A stretch of 5,577 nt of DNA from Tannerella sp. (GCA_031263835.1 JAISEZ010000286.1:1-5577); one strand, 5' to 3'. Shown: positions 1 to 5,577, counted from the stretch's first letter. The notes: generated by a model not told the origin, from the sequence alone. Numbers and translations are program-made.

Positions 1-555
1 GGCTATCTGACCGTTAAAGAGAAAAAAACAGTCGATATGGAACCGGAATATACGCTTGAAATGCCCAACCGCGAAGTGGCTGTTTCCATGCAGGAGCATC
101 TGCTGTCTGCCTACACGTCGTATCCTCTGGAGAGTGCGGACAGGCTGCGGCGAACGGTGCAGCAGCAAATCCTCCTGAACGACGCGGCAGGTGTGGAAAG
201 CAGCCTCCGGCAGATGCTTGCCAGAGTGCCCTACCAGATAGACGGAAAAACGGAAGCCTACTATCATTCCATTTTCCTGATATGGATGAGCATGCTGGGG
301 TTCGACATCCAGGGAGAAATCTCAACGAACTACGGCCGCATTGACGCCGTATGGGAACAGGCGGGAACGGTGGTCGTAGCGGAACTGAAATACGGCGCCG
401 GCAAACAGACGGAGACCCTTCTTAACGAAGCCATCACCCAAATCCATGACCGCAAATACTACGAAAGATACCTCGACCGGGAGGTAAAGCTGCTGGGCAT
501 CGCCTTTAACGGCGAAGAAGCGGCCTGCCGGATTGACACAGTTGAGCGTGATTAA
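1..555 (+). CDS. AAA-ATPase-like / PD-(D/E)XK nuclease family protein, C-terminal part (5' end outside window)
   Basis: The frame is open from base 1 to the TAA at 553-555, so only the last 184 residues are present; the Met codon at base 37 is internal. Counting codons from base 1, a PD-(D/E)XK core is visible: Asp115 in GRIDAV, then Glu128 and Lys130 in AELKY after a hydrophobic strand, and Gln147 in the helix ITQIHDRKYY. The stretch before it (about residues 15-90) matches the linker of the Bacteroidota family that joins an N-terminal AAA-ATPase-like domain to a C-terminal DUF1703/PDDEXK_9 nuclease-like domain, usually 500-600 residues in total. The biological role of this family, which is strongly expanded in Bacteroidales, is not settled. 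The visible catalytic residues are intact, so nuclease activity is possible but is inference. It is separated from the next gene by 272 bases and a promoter, so it is probably not in the same operon. The family call rests on recalled motifs, not a search. Confidence 0.85.
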   Translation, partial: GYLTVKEKKTVDMEPEYTLEMPNREVAVSMQEHLLSAYTSYPLESADRLRRTVQQQILLNDAAGVESSLRQMLARVPYQIDGKTEAYYHSIFLIWMSMLGFDIQGEISTNYGRIDAVWEQAGTVVVAELKYGAGKQTETLLNEAITQIHDRKYYERYLDREVKLLGIAFNGEEAACRIDTVERD

Positions 556-640
556 CGTCAGTTCAATACAATACAAAAAGTTCAATCTGTTCTGAAAATA
601 AAGAATTGAAAAAGATTTAACCGCATGTACACAGTCGGCA

Positions 641-661
641 GTTCGTCCCGGTGCGGGGAAC
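641..661. other. GC-rich imperfect hairpin in the 556-827 noncoding stretch
   Basis: GTTC (641-644) pairs with GAAC (658-661), and CCCG (647-650) with CGGG (654-657) around a GTG loop, leaving a two-base bulge GT. No T-run follows, so it is not a typical intrinsic terminator. It sits in a GC- and pyrimidine-rich patch (about 636-700) that also holds three CCCTG copies (677, 686, 693), flanked by AT-rich sequence on both sides. I see no convincing gene in 556-827. The hairpin could be the 3' end of the upstream transcript or a remnant; its function is unknown. Confidence 0.3.
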
Positions 662-745
662 GCGCCGCCATCTCCGCCCTGTCGTCCCTGCGCCCTGCAC
701 CCTTTTCTAAGGCGGTTTAACGTGTTGGCGGATAGTCTCCTATTA

Positions 746-763
746 AAATATGCGGAAATATGC
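746..763 (+). repeat. 8-bp direct repeat AAATATGC x2, one helical turn apart
   Basis: AAATATGC occurs at 746-753 and again at 756-763, a 10-base start-to-start spacing that puts both copies on the same face of the helix. The second copy ends immediately before the -33-like element of the DUF177/rpmF promoter. This is the position expected for an activator site or upstream AT-rich promoter element. The repeat is visible directly; its regulatory role is inference. Confidence 0.4.
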
Positions 764-793
764 TTTATTATGACCGAAAAAGTCCTACCTTTG
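764..793 (+). promoter_or_regulatory. Bacteroidota-type promoter for the DUF177-rpmF unit
   Basis: TACCTTTG at 786-793 matches the Bacteroidota -7 consensus TAnnTTTG. TTTA at 764-767, 18 bases upstream, is a near match to the -33 element TTTG. Transcription would start around base 800, giving a leader of roughly 28 bases before the TTG start at 828. The region just upstream is AT-rich. The placement fits a transcript covering the DUF177 gene and rpmF. Confidence 0.7.
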
Positions 794-814
794 CAACGTT
801 TTTTTGACACAGAC

Positions 815-821
815 AAAGGAG
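815..821 (+). promoter_or_regulatory. Strong Shine-Dalgarno deciding the TTG start of the DUF177 gene
   Basis: AAAGGAG lies 6 bases before TTG at 828-830. The next in-frame ATG is at 867, which would remove the conserved N-terminal GKFDAY segment, and the ATG at 841 is out of frame. The spacing therefore supports TTG as the true start. A strong ribosome binding site is notable here because rpmF and der show none. Confidence 0.75.
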
Positions 822-827
822 TAGGTT

Positions 828-1415
828 TTGGGAAAATTTGATGCATATCAGGTAACGTTTAAAACGATGGCGCCGGCAGAAATTTGCAAGTACGAATATC
901 TGCTGGGCAACAAGTTTTTTGTGGACATTGACGGCCCGGATATACAGAAGGGCAAAGTCAGCGTGAGTTTGAACGTGGAGCGGAAAGCGTCGGCCTTTGA
1001 GTTGAAATTCCATTTCAAAGGCGTGGTGTACGTCCCGTGCGACCGCTGCCTGGACGACATGGAACAGCCCGTCGAGACAGATACCCGTCTGATCGTGAAG
1101 CTCGGCAAGGAATACGCCGAAGAAAGCGATGAGATACTGATCATCTCGGAAGAGGAGGGGGCGTTGAATCTGGCATGGTTTCTGTACGAGTTTGTGGCGC
1201 TGGCCGTCCCGATGAAGCATGTCCATCCGCCCGGCAAGTGCAACCGAACCATGACCTCCAAACTGAAAAAACATGCGACCAAACGGACGGACGACGAAGA
1301 CGGGGACGGAGACTTCGGCTATATGGACGGCGAACCGCCGACGGACGACGAACCGGAGGAAATTCAGGCGCCCGACCCGCGATGGGACGCATTGAAGGAT
1401 TTTAATGTAGAATAG
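828..1415 (+). CDS. YceD/DUF177 family protein (L32/23S rRNA accumulation-associated)
   Basis: This 195-residue protein begins at a TTG codon chosen by the ribosome binding site at 815-821. It carries the DUF177 signature Cys-x-x-Cys at Cys71 and Cys74 (PCDRCLDD) after a beta-rich N-terminal half. A Bacteroidota-style segment follows with VPMKHVHPPGKCN around residues 127-139 (Cys138). The C-terminus, about residues 153-195, is strongly acidic and Pro-rich and ends with the DPRWDALK motif typical of this phylum's versions. In other bacteria and plants, YceD/DUF177 proteins are linked to 23S rRNA accumulation or processing and are nearly always encoded next to rpmF; the exact biochemical role is unresolved. 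Here the rpmF start lies 25 bases downstream, consistent with co-transcription. The three cysteines could bind metal, which is inference. The gene symbol is left blank because yceD is a provisional E. coli name. Confidence 0.92.
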   Translation: MGKFDAYQVTFKTMAPAEICKYEYLLGNKFFVDIDGPDIQKGKVSVSLNVERKASAFELKFHFKGVVYVPCDRCLDDMEQPVETDTRLIVKLGKEYAEESDEILIISEEEGALNLAWFLYEFVALAVPMKHVHPPGKCNRTMTSKLKKHATKRTDDEDGDGDFGYMDGEPPTDDEPEEIQAPDPRWDALKDFNVE

Positions 1416-1440
1416 ATAATTATAAAAACAATAGAAATTT

Positions 1441-1626
1441 ATGGCACATCCTAAACGAAGACAGGGAAAGGCGAGAACCGGCAAGAGACGTTCTCACGAC
1501 CACGCGGTTGCTCCCACACTGGCCATCTGCCCGAATTGCGGCGCATGGCATGTGTACCACACCGTATGTAACGAATGCGGTTATTACAGAGGCAAGCTGG
1601 CTATCGAAAAAGAAGCCGCCGTATAA
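1441..1626 (+). CDS. rpmF: 50S ribosomal protein L32
   Basis: The 61-residue protein has the standard bL32 start MAHPKRRQGKAR, a basic N-terminal tail that threads into 23S rRNA, then a complete zinc ribbon with Cys30-x2-Cys33 and Cys43-x2-Cys46 (CPNCG, CNECG). This is the zinc-binding (C+) form, not the cysteine-less paralog used by some bacteria under zinc limitation. The length is normal. No Shine-Dalgarno is seen in the 25 A/T-rich bases before the ATG, as is common in Bacteroidota, where A-rich leaders can support initiation. It follows the DUF177 gene and very probably shares its promoter at 764-793. A hairpin at 1678-1712 lies downstream and may end this transcript. Confidence 0.97.
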   Translation: MAHPKRRQGKARTGKRRSHDHAVAPTLAICPNCGAWHVYHTVCNECGYYRGKLAIEKEAAV

Positions 1627-1667
1627 TGCGGGCTTGCACACGAAACGACCAGTTTACCGGAACGTGA

Positions 1668-1697
1668 TTTACCAACGAAATAGATAACCTTCTTTTG
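1668..1697 (+). promoter_or_regulatory. Possible weak promoter for fabH overlapping the terminator hairpin
   Basis: TTCTTTTG at 1690-1697 matches TAnnTTTG except at the second base. TTTA at 1668-1671 lies 18 bases upstream, the same geometry as the promoter at 764-793. Transcription would start near 1704, inside the right arm of the hairpin at 1678-1712, giving an mRNA that cannot form it and a leader of about 20 bases. The match is imperfect and may be chance. Confidence 0.3.
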
Positions 1698-1712
1698 TGG
1701 GGTTATCTATTT
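1678..1712 (+). terminator. Hairpin between rpmF and fabH, probable terminator or attenuator
   Basis: Twelve bases at 1678-1689 (AAATAGATAACC) are perfectly complementary to 1701-1712 (GGTTATCTATTT), enclosing an 11-base T-rich loop. The right arm ends in T-rich sequence that continues as AATTTTAT, as in an intrinsic terminator on the plus strand, though the stem is AT-rich apart from its top. It starts 51 bases after the rpmF stop and ends 12 bases before the fabH ATG. It could therefore stop rpmF transcripts, reduce read-through, or limit ribosome access to fabH. Confidence 0.5.
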
Positions 1713-1724
1713 AATTTTATAGAA

Positions 1725-2729
1725 ATGAATAGACTAAACGCTGTTATTACAGGAGTGGCAGGATATGTCCCCGATGACGTGCTCACCAATGAAGAACTGT
1801 GCAGCATCGTGGATACAACCGACGAATGGATCACATCGCGGGTCGGCATCAGGGAACGACGGATCATCAGAGATCCGCATACGGGCATGTCTTTCATGGC
1901 CGTTCATGCGGTGAACCGGCTGCTCGAAAAAACCGGCGTCGATCCCGAATCGGTAGAAGGCGTGATCTGCGCCACTTCGACCGGCGACTACCCTTTCCCG
2001 CCGACGTCCACCCTCATCGCCTACCGCTCCGGATGCAGGAAGGCGTTTGCCTTCGACGTCCAGGGCGCCTGCGCCGGATTCGTGTACGGTCTGGAGGTAG
2101 CAGCCAACTTTATCCGCTCGGGCGCCTGCAAGCGATTGATTTTTGTGGCCGGCGACAAGATGACCGCCATCACCAACTACACCGACCGCGGCACCTGCCC
2201 GCTCTTCGGCGACGGCTGCGGCGCCATCCTGCTGGAAGCGACGACCGGGCCTTACGGCGTCATGGACAGCATCCTGCGAACCGACGGAAGCGGCTTCCCC
2301 TTCCTCCACATGAAAGCCGGAGGATCGGCCAACATGCCTTCCCACCAAAGCATCGACAACCACGAACATTCGGTCTATCAGGAAGGGAAGACCGTCTTCA
2401 AGCGCGCCGTTTCGGACATGGCGGACGTGGCGGTCGAGATTGTCGAACGCAACGGCCTGACAAAGGACGACATCGACTGGATTGTGCCTCACCAGGCCAA
2501 CCTCCGCATCATCGGCGCGGCCGCCCGGCGACTGGAGGTGCCGCTCGACAAGGTCATGATTAATATCCAGAAATACGGCAACACCAGTTCGGGGACGATT
2601 CCGCTTTGCCTGTGGGAGTGGGAACACCAGCTCAAAAAAGGCGACAACCTGATACTTGCGGCCTTCGGCGCCGGATTTACGTGGGGTGCGAATTACGTGA
2701 AATGGGGATATGACGGAGCGCAAGCATAA
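1725..2729 (+). CDS. fabH: Beta-ketoacyl-[acyl-carrier-protein] synthase III
   Basis: The product condenses a short acyl-CoA with malonyl-ACP, the first elongation step of type II fatty acid synthesis in the cytoplasm. With the ATG at 1725 it has 334 residues, near the family norm, and begins [18 protein letters not shown] as expected. An in-frame TTG at 1695 would add ten residues but lies within the hairpin loop and lacks a ribosome binding site, so it was not used. The thiolase-fold triad is complete: Cys116 in GACAGF, His256 in VPHQAN and Asn286 in YGNTSSGT. The TTDEWI and RVGIRERR segments near residues 31-46 are also FabH signatures. Its 3' end overlaps era by 20 bases, suggesting co-transcription and translational coupling. 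In many bacteria plsX lies between rpmF and fabH; here it is absent, which I believe is usual for Bacteroidota. The acyl-CoA primer preference cannot be read from sequence. Confidence 0.96.
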   Translation: MNRLNAVITGVAGYVPDDVLTNEELCSIVDTTDEWITSRVGIRERRIIRDPHTGMSFMAVHAVNRLLEKTGVDPESVEGVICATSTGDYPFPPTSTLIAYRSGCRKAFAFDVQGACAGFVYGLEVAANFIRSGACKRLIFVAGDKMTAITNYTDRGTCPLFGDGCGAILLEATTGPYGVMDSILRTDGSGFPFLHMKAGGSANMPSHQSIDNHEHSVYQEGKTVFKRAVSDMADVAVEIVERNGLTKDDIDWIVPHQANLRIIGAAARRLEVPLDKVMINIQKYGNTSSGTIPLCLWEWEHQLKKGDNLILAAFGAGFTWGANYVKWGYDGAQA

Positions 2730-3603
2730 GTCCGGCTTTGTCAACATCATCGGAAACCCGAATGTCGGCAAGTCCACCCTGATGAATCAACTGGTCGGGG
2801 AGCGTATTTCCATTATCACCTCCAAAGCCCAGACCACGCGCCACCGCATCCTCGGCATCGTCAATACGGACGACATGCAGATTGTCTATTCCGATACGCC
2901 GGGCGTGCTCCGGCCGAGCTACAAGCTGCAAAAGTCCATGCTCAACTTTTCGGAATCGGCGCTGAACGATGCGGACGTCCTGCTCTACGTCACGGACACG
3001 GTCGAGAAAACGGACAAGAACGAAACCTTCCTGCAGAAGGTGCGGCAGGCCAAGTGTCCCGTACTGCTGCTGATTAACAAAATCGACCTGACCGACCAGC
3101 CGACGCTGGAGCGTCTGGTGGAACAGTGGCACGACCGGCTGCCGCAGGCCGAAATCATACCCCTCTCGGCGCTGTCGAAGTTCAACGTCGAGCCGTTGAA
3201 GCAGCGGATTGTGGCGCTGCTGCCCGATTCGCCGCCCTATTTCGAGAAGGATGCGCTGACCGACCGTCCGGCGCGGTTTTTCGTGACGGAGATTATCCGC
3301 GAGAAAATCCTGCTCTACTACCAGAAGGAAGTGCCCTATTCGGCGGAAGTCGTCGTGGAACTGTTCGACGAATCGCCCGCCCGCATCCATATCAAGGCCG
3401 TAATTGTCGTCGAGCGCGAGACACAGAAAGGCATCCTTATCGGTCATCGGGGACAGGCGCTGAAGAAGGCGGGAACCGTGGCGCGCAAAGACCTGGAACA
3501 TTTCTTCGGAAAGAAAATCTTTCTGGAGATGTTCGTAAAGGTGGAAAAGGACTGGCGAAACCGGGACAACCTGTTGAAGTCGTTCGGATACCAGCCGGAT
3601 TAA
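2710..3603 (+). CDS. era: GTPase Era
   Basis: Era is an essential GTPase that binds the 3' end of 16S rRNA and helps mature the 30S subunit. The 297-residue length is typical. G motifs appear in order: GNPNVGKST (15-23), the switch I region with [10 protein letters not shown] (38-47), DTPG (62-65), NKID (123-126) and SAL (153-155). The C-terminal half is the RNA-binding KH domain with the loop GILIGHRG (241-248); His-Arg occupies the variable positions of the GxxG loop, which is within family variation. The ATG at 2710 lies inside the end of fabH in another frame, a 20-base overlap, with only a weak GGGGA upstream, so translational coupling to fabH is likely. The der gene follows after a 77-base repeat-filled gap, pairing two ribosome-assembly GTPases that act on different subunits. 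Confidence 0.97.
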   Translation: MTERKHKSGFVNIIGNPNVGKSTLMNQLVGERISIITSKAQTTRHRILGIVNTDDMQIVYSDTPGVLRPSYKLQKSMLNFSESALNDADVLLYVTDTVEKTDKNETFLQKVRQAKCPVLLLINKIDLTDQPTLERLVEQWHDRLPQAEIIPLSALSKFNVEPLKQRIVALLPDSPPYFEKDALTDRPARFFVTEIIREKILLYYQKEVPYSAEVVVELFDESPARIHIKAVIVVERETQKGILIGHRGQALKKAGTVARKDLEHFFGKKIFLEMFVKVEKDWRNRDNLLKSFGYQPD

Positions 3604-3680
3604 TCATGGAATCGTTGAATCATTGAATCTTTGAATTCTTGAATCATGGAATTATTGAATCATTAAATTATTGAATTGTT
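3603..3680 (+). repeat. Degenerate 8-bp tandem repeat array filling the era-der gap
   Basis: From the last base of the era stop codon, nine consecutive 8-base units follow the consensus ATCATTGA: ATCATGGA, ATCGTTGA, ATCATTGA, ATCTTTGA, ATTCTTGA, ATCATGGA, ATTATTGA, ATCATTAA and ATTATTGA. A partial unit ATTGTT then abuts the der ATG at 3681. The array leaves no room for any other signal, and no Shine-Dalgarno is present. Changes in unit number would alter era-der spacing by 8 bases each without touching either protein. Low-complexity arrays of this style are, in my recollection, seen between genes in Bacteroidales; their origin is unclear. Confidence 0.92.
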
Positions 3681-4994
3681 ATGGGAAATGTAGCGGCCAT
3701 AGTCGGGAGGCCGAATGTGGGGAAATCGACCCTGTTCAACCGTCTGACGCAGACGCGGGCGGCCATTGTGGACGAAGAGGCGGGCACCACGCGCGACCGC
3801 CATTACGGGAAAGTGGAATGGTGCGGACAGGAATTTTCCCTGGTCGACACCGGCGGATGGGTAGTCAACTCGGAAGATATTTTCGAGGAGGAAATCAACC
3901 GGCAGGTACGGATAGCCCTCGAAGAGGCCGACCTGATTCTGTTCGTCGTCGATGTCGTCAACGGCCTGACCGACCTGGACGACGCCGTCGCCCGCATCCT
4001 GCGGCGCAGCAGCAAACCGCTGATTGTGGTGGCCAACAAGGCCGATACCTATGACCTGCACGCCTCGGCCGCCGAGTTCTACCGGCTGGGACTGGGCGAC
4101 CCTTTCTGCGTGTCGGCCGTGAACGGTTCCTGCACGGGCGACCTGCTGGACCGGATGATTGCCCTCTTTCCCGGAAGGCAGGACGAGGAGACGCCAGAGG
4201 AGTTGCCGCGCATCGCCGTCGTGGGGCGGCCGAACGTCGGAAAGTCGTCGCTGATTAACGCCTTTATCGGCGAAGAACGGCACATCGTGACCGACATCGC
4301 CGGAACGACGCGCGATTCCATCTATACGAAGTACAACAAGTTCGGGCTGAATTTCTACCTGGTCGATACGGCCGGCATCCGCAAGAAAGCCAAGGTGAAC
4401 GAAGATTTGGAGTATTATTCCGTCATCCGTTCCATCCGGGCGATTGAAGGTTCGGACGTCTGCGTACTGATGCTCGACGCCACGCAGGGAATCGAAAGCC
4501 AGGATATGAACATCTTCTCCATTATCCAGAAAAACCGGAAGGGCGTGGTCGTCTGCGTGAACAAGTGGGACCTGATTGAGGGGAAGAACCAGCAGGTCAT
4601 CGACAGTTACATCCGTGCGATTCGGGAGCGGCTGGCACCGTTTATCGACATCCCCGTGCTGTTCATTTCGGCCCTGACCAAACAGCGTATCCTGAAAGTG
4701 CTGGAGACGGCCGAAACGGTGTACGCCAACCGCCGGAGACGCGTCCCGACCGCGCAGCTGAACGACGTCCTGCTGCCGCTGATAGAACAGACGCCGCCGC
4801 CCGCATGGAAAGGGAAATACATCAAAATCAAATACATCACCCAGTTGCCGGCGGGGCGCGTGCCCTCGTTCGCTTTTTTCTGCAACCTGCCGCAGTGGGT
4901 CAAGGAACCCTACAAACGCTTTCTCGAAAACCAACTCCGCAAACACTGGGATTTCAGCGGTACGCCCGTTCAAATCTTCCTCCGCGAAAAGTGA
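3681..4994 (+). CDS. der: Ribosome biogenesis GTPase Der (EngA)
   Basis: Der is an essential GTPase with two tandem G domains that acts in late 50S subunit assembly. Its 437 residues match the usual length. The first G domain shows GRPNVGKS (9-16), AGTTRDR (34-40), DTGG (56-59) and NKAD (119-122). The second shows GRPNVGKS (182-189), AGTTRDS (207-213), DTAG (229-232), NKWD (294-297) and SAL (330-332). The remaining residues, about 350-437, form the KH-like C-terminal domain that contacts rRNA. The start ATG is the only sensible one: it lies eight residues before the first P-loop and directly follows the 8-bp repeat array with no Shine-Dalgarno. It is same-strand and downstream of era, probably in one transcript, though the repeat gap could hold regulation. 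A duplicated GATTGAC (4993-5006) spans the stop codon. Transcription from the right side of the window converges on this gene. Confidence 0.97.
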   Translation: MGNVAAIVGRPNVGKSTLFNRLTQTRAAIVDEEAGTTRDRHYGKVEWCGQEFSLVDTGGWVVNSEDIFEEEINRQVRIALEEADLILFVVDVVNGLTDLDDAVARILRRSSKPLIVVANKADTYDLHASAAEFYRLGLGDPFCVSAVNGSCTGDLLDRMIALFPGRQDEETPEELPRIAVVGRPNVGKSSLINAFIGEERHIVTDIAGTTRDSIYTKYNKFGLNFYLVDTAGIRKKAKVNEDLEYYSVIRSIRAIEGSDVCVLMLDATQGIESQDMNIFSIIQKNRKGVVVCVNKWDLIEGKNQQVIDSYIRAIRERLAPFIDIPVLFISALTKQRILKVLETAETVYANRRRRVPTAQLNDVLLPLIEQTPPPAWKGKYIKIKYITQLPAGRVPSFAFFCNLPQWVKEPYKRFLENQLRKHWDFSGTPVQIFLREK

Positions 4995-5006
4995 TTGACG
5001 ATTGAC
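4993..5006 (+). repeat. Two tandem copies of GATTGAC across the der stop
   Basis: GATTGAC occurs at 4993-4999 and 5000-5006, overlapping the TGA stop of der at 4992-4994, and is followed by loosely repetitive GTGA/GAGTGA sequence to about 5026. It resembles the ATTGA-rich array before der and may share the same replication-slippage origin. I found no clear intrinsic terminator for der between 4995 and 5058. Confidence 0.5.
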
Positions 5007-5058
5007 AGTGGTTAGTGATGAGTGAGCGAATCGACTCCCGGTATTTGACGCAAATCTA

Positions 5059-5261
5059 AGAAACTGTTTAAATTTCATTGCGGATAAATTTTATTGAGCA
5101 TCAAGGCGATAAAGGCCAGAAGTGTAACACTGAGTGACCGGCACTTGCGACATACATAACCTTGTCCGCATCGCAGGCAAACCCGATCAGGCCGGTCAAA
5201 AAGTGTTCCGGAATCGGCAAGGTTTTGTTTGCCTGCGATGCAGGTAGAGGTTACAGTTTCT
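5059..5261. mobile_element. Possible small IS-derived or MITE-like element bounded by 9-bp inverted repeats
   Basis: AGAAACTGT at 5059-5067 is the exact reverse complement of ACAGTTTCT at 5253-5261, bounding 203 bases in a gap between convergent genes. Inside lies a second, perfect 15-bp inverted repeat (5168-5182 and 5227-5241). The small minus-strand ORF stops at 5075, just inside the left terminal repeat, as transposase genes often do. I see no target-site duplication in the flanks (CTA on the left, CCG on the right), and no recognisable transposase core fits in this length. An internally deleted or decayed insertion sequence is a plausible reading, but a 9-bp match can arise by chance. 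Confidence 0.3.
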
Positions 5262-5269
5262 CCGTTCAT
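5075..5269 (-). CDS. Small Cys-rich hypothetical protein (64 aa), coupled to the PepSY gene
   Basis: I do not recognise this protein. The ATG at 5269 overlaps the stop codon of the upstream PepSY gene in the arrangement ATGA, and the frame runs 64 residues to a TGA ending at 5075. It carries a compact four-cysteine motif, C31-x2-C34-x5-C40-x2-C43, which could bind zinc or another metal, plus Cys10. A hydrophobic stretch follows at about residues 46-58 (SLSVTLLAFIALM), possibly a short membrane segment. A Met ten residues further upstream exists but would lie inside the PepSY gene. Two cautions apply. The cysteine-coding bases at 5227-5241 and 5168-5182 are the two arms of a perfect inverted repeat, and the ORF lies almost wholly within a possible mobile remnant. 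It could therefore be a genuine small accessory protein, a decayed transposase tail, or a chance frame. Confidence 0.35.
   Translation of the reverse strand: MNGETVTSTCIAGKQNLADSGTLFDRPDRVCLRCGQGYVCRKCRSLSVTLLAFIALMLNKIYPQ
5168..5241. repeat. Perfect 15-bp inverted repeat with 44-base spacer
   Basis: GCATCGCAGGCAAAC at 5168-5182 is the exact reverse complement of 5227-5241. Inside, CCGAT (5183-5187) can also pair with ATCGG (5213-5217), so the whole 74-base segment could fold into a long stem-loop in either strand's RNA or as a cruciform. There is no adjacent T-run at either outer end, so a simple intrinsic terminator is unlikely. Confidence 0.85.
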
Positions 5270-5577
5270 GGCTCTTTCTTGCGGATTCGTTTGAACCACA
5301 TGTAATAGCCGGTGATCGGCATGGATGCTCCCGCCAACGCGGCCAGGAAGGTAAGGATGCGGGTAATCCAGCCACCCCAGCTTCCCACATGCACCGCATA
5401 AATCCAGCCACGCAATTTGCCTGCCCGATCCTGATCCCTGTAATAGACTACATCCGTAATGGCGCCCGTCTGCGGATCAAACGTGTATGTGTCGGAAGCT
5501 CTGCTGTTACCCGTGGAAGAAATGGCAACGGATGCCCGTCCATCCATAATCGTCAGCGTCCTGAAGTCCGGATACCG
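5266..5577 (-). CDS. PepSY-associated transmembrane protein, C-terminal part (5' end outside window)
   Basis: The minus-strand frame is open to the right edge, so only the last 103 residues are seen; the Met encoded at 5547 is internal. The visible part contains a PepSY-like strand pair (about residues 7-46, including YTFDPQTGAITDVVYY), the conserved sequence IYAVHVGSWGG with His63, and a final transmembrane helix at about 72-94 (ILTFLAALAGASMPITGYYMWF). It ends in a short basic cytoplasmic tail. This matches the C-terminus of the PepSY_TM (PF03929) family, inner-membrane proteins with several helices, often found beside TonB-dependent siderophore or heme receptors and thought to act in iron uptake or reduction. 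That role is inference from the family, since the neighbouring upstream genes are outside the window. It converges on der and overlaps the following small ORF by 4 bases. Confidence 0.85.
   Translation of the reverse strand, partial: RYPDFRTLTIMDGRASVAISSTGNSRASDTYTFDPQTGAITDVVYYRDQDRAGKLRGWIYAVHVGSWGGWITRILTFLAALAGASMPITGYYMWFKRIRKKEP

Noticed and set aside
581..610. TTCAAT / ATTGAA inverted repeat after the nuclease-family gene as a terminator
   Set aside because: Only six A/T-rich pairs with an 18-base loop and no T-run, so it is too weak to call.
322..846. A 174-residue minus-strand frame covering the 556-827 spacer
   Set aside because: Half of it is antisense to the PD-(D/E)XK gene and it crosses the clear plus-strand promoter and ribosome binding site; the translation is low in recognisable structure.
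1695..1724. Upstream TTG start for fabH adding ten residues
   Set aside because: It lies in the loop of the hairpin, has no ribosome binding site, and the extra residues are not typical of FabH; the ATG at 1725 gives the expected N-terminus.
1734..2777. A 347-residue minus-strand open frame opposite fabH
   Set aside because: The plus strand encodes FabH with its full catalytic triad; the antisense translation has no recognisable motif and runs on across the start of era.
2677..3501. A 274-residue minus-strand open frame opposite era
   Set aside because: It is a shadow of the Era reading frame with no family signature.
3603..3680. CRISPR-like array
   Set aside because: The units are contiguous 8-mers without spacers, so this is a tandem repeat and not a CRISPR.
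5043..5055. ATTTG-ACG-CAAAT dyad as an operator
   Set aside because: It is a short 5-bp dyad in a convergent intergenic region with no promoter nearby; it could easily be chance.
3663..5078. A 471-residue minus-strand open frame opposite der
   Set aside because: It mirrors the high-GC codon pattern of der, which has complete G-domain motifs, and its own translation shows no domain, being rich in Arg, Val and Gln as antisense frames are.

Overview
The window looks like a chromosomal segment from a member of the Bacteroidota, most likely order Bacteroidales. Three things point there: the gene order DUF177/YceD - rpmF - fabH - era - der, a promoter of the Bacteroidota type (TACCTTTG as the -7 element with a TTTA element 18 bases upstream), and few Shine-Dalgarno sequences ahead of otherwise convincing starts. 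Coding GC is moderate to fairly high by eye. No species can be named from the sequence alone.

Layout, left to right: (1) bases 1-555 hold the 3' end of an AAA-ATPase-like / PD-(D/E)XK nuclease family gene cut by the window edge. (2) Bases 556-827 are noncoding, with a GC-rich hairpin, an 8-bp direct repeat and the promoter of the next gene. (3) Bases 828-1626 carry a YceD/DUF177 protein with a TTG start and ribosomal protein L32 (rpmF). (4) A 12-bp perfect hairpin lies between rpmF and fabH. (5) fabH (1725-2729) overlaps era (2710-3603) by 20 bases. (6) A 77-base gap made almost entirely of degenerate 8-bp tandem repeats leads into der (3681-4994). (7) From about 5059 to the right edge the signal is on the minus strand: the C-terminus of a PepSY-associated transmembrane protein (5266-5577, cut by the edge) is followed by a 4-bp-overlapping small Cys-rich ORF. 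That ORF lies largely in a 203-bp stretch bounded by 9-bp inverted repeats and containing a perfect 15-bp inverted repeat.

The central block joins ribosome biogenesis (L32, the Era and Der GTPases, and YceD, linked in other bacteria to 23S rRNA/L32 metabolism) with fatty acid initiation (FabH). This is the conserved linkage of translation capacity and membrane synthesis, here without plsX. These genes are ordinary core genes. The less explained parts are the intergenic repeats between era and der, the hairpin ahead of fabH, and the inverted-repeat region with the small ORF near 5059-5269. No clear new defence or mobile system is visible.
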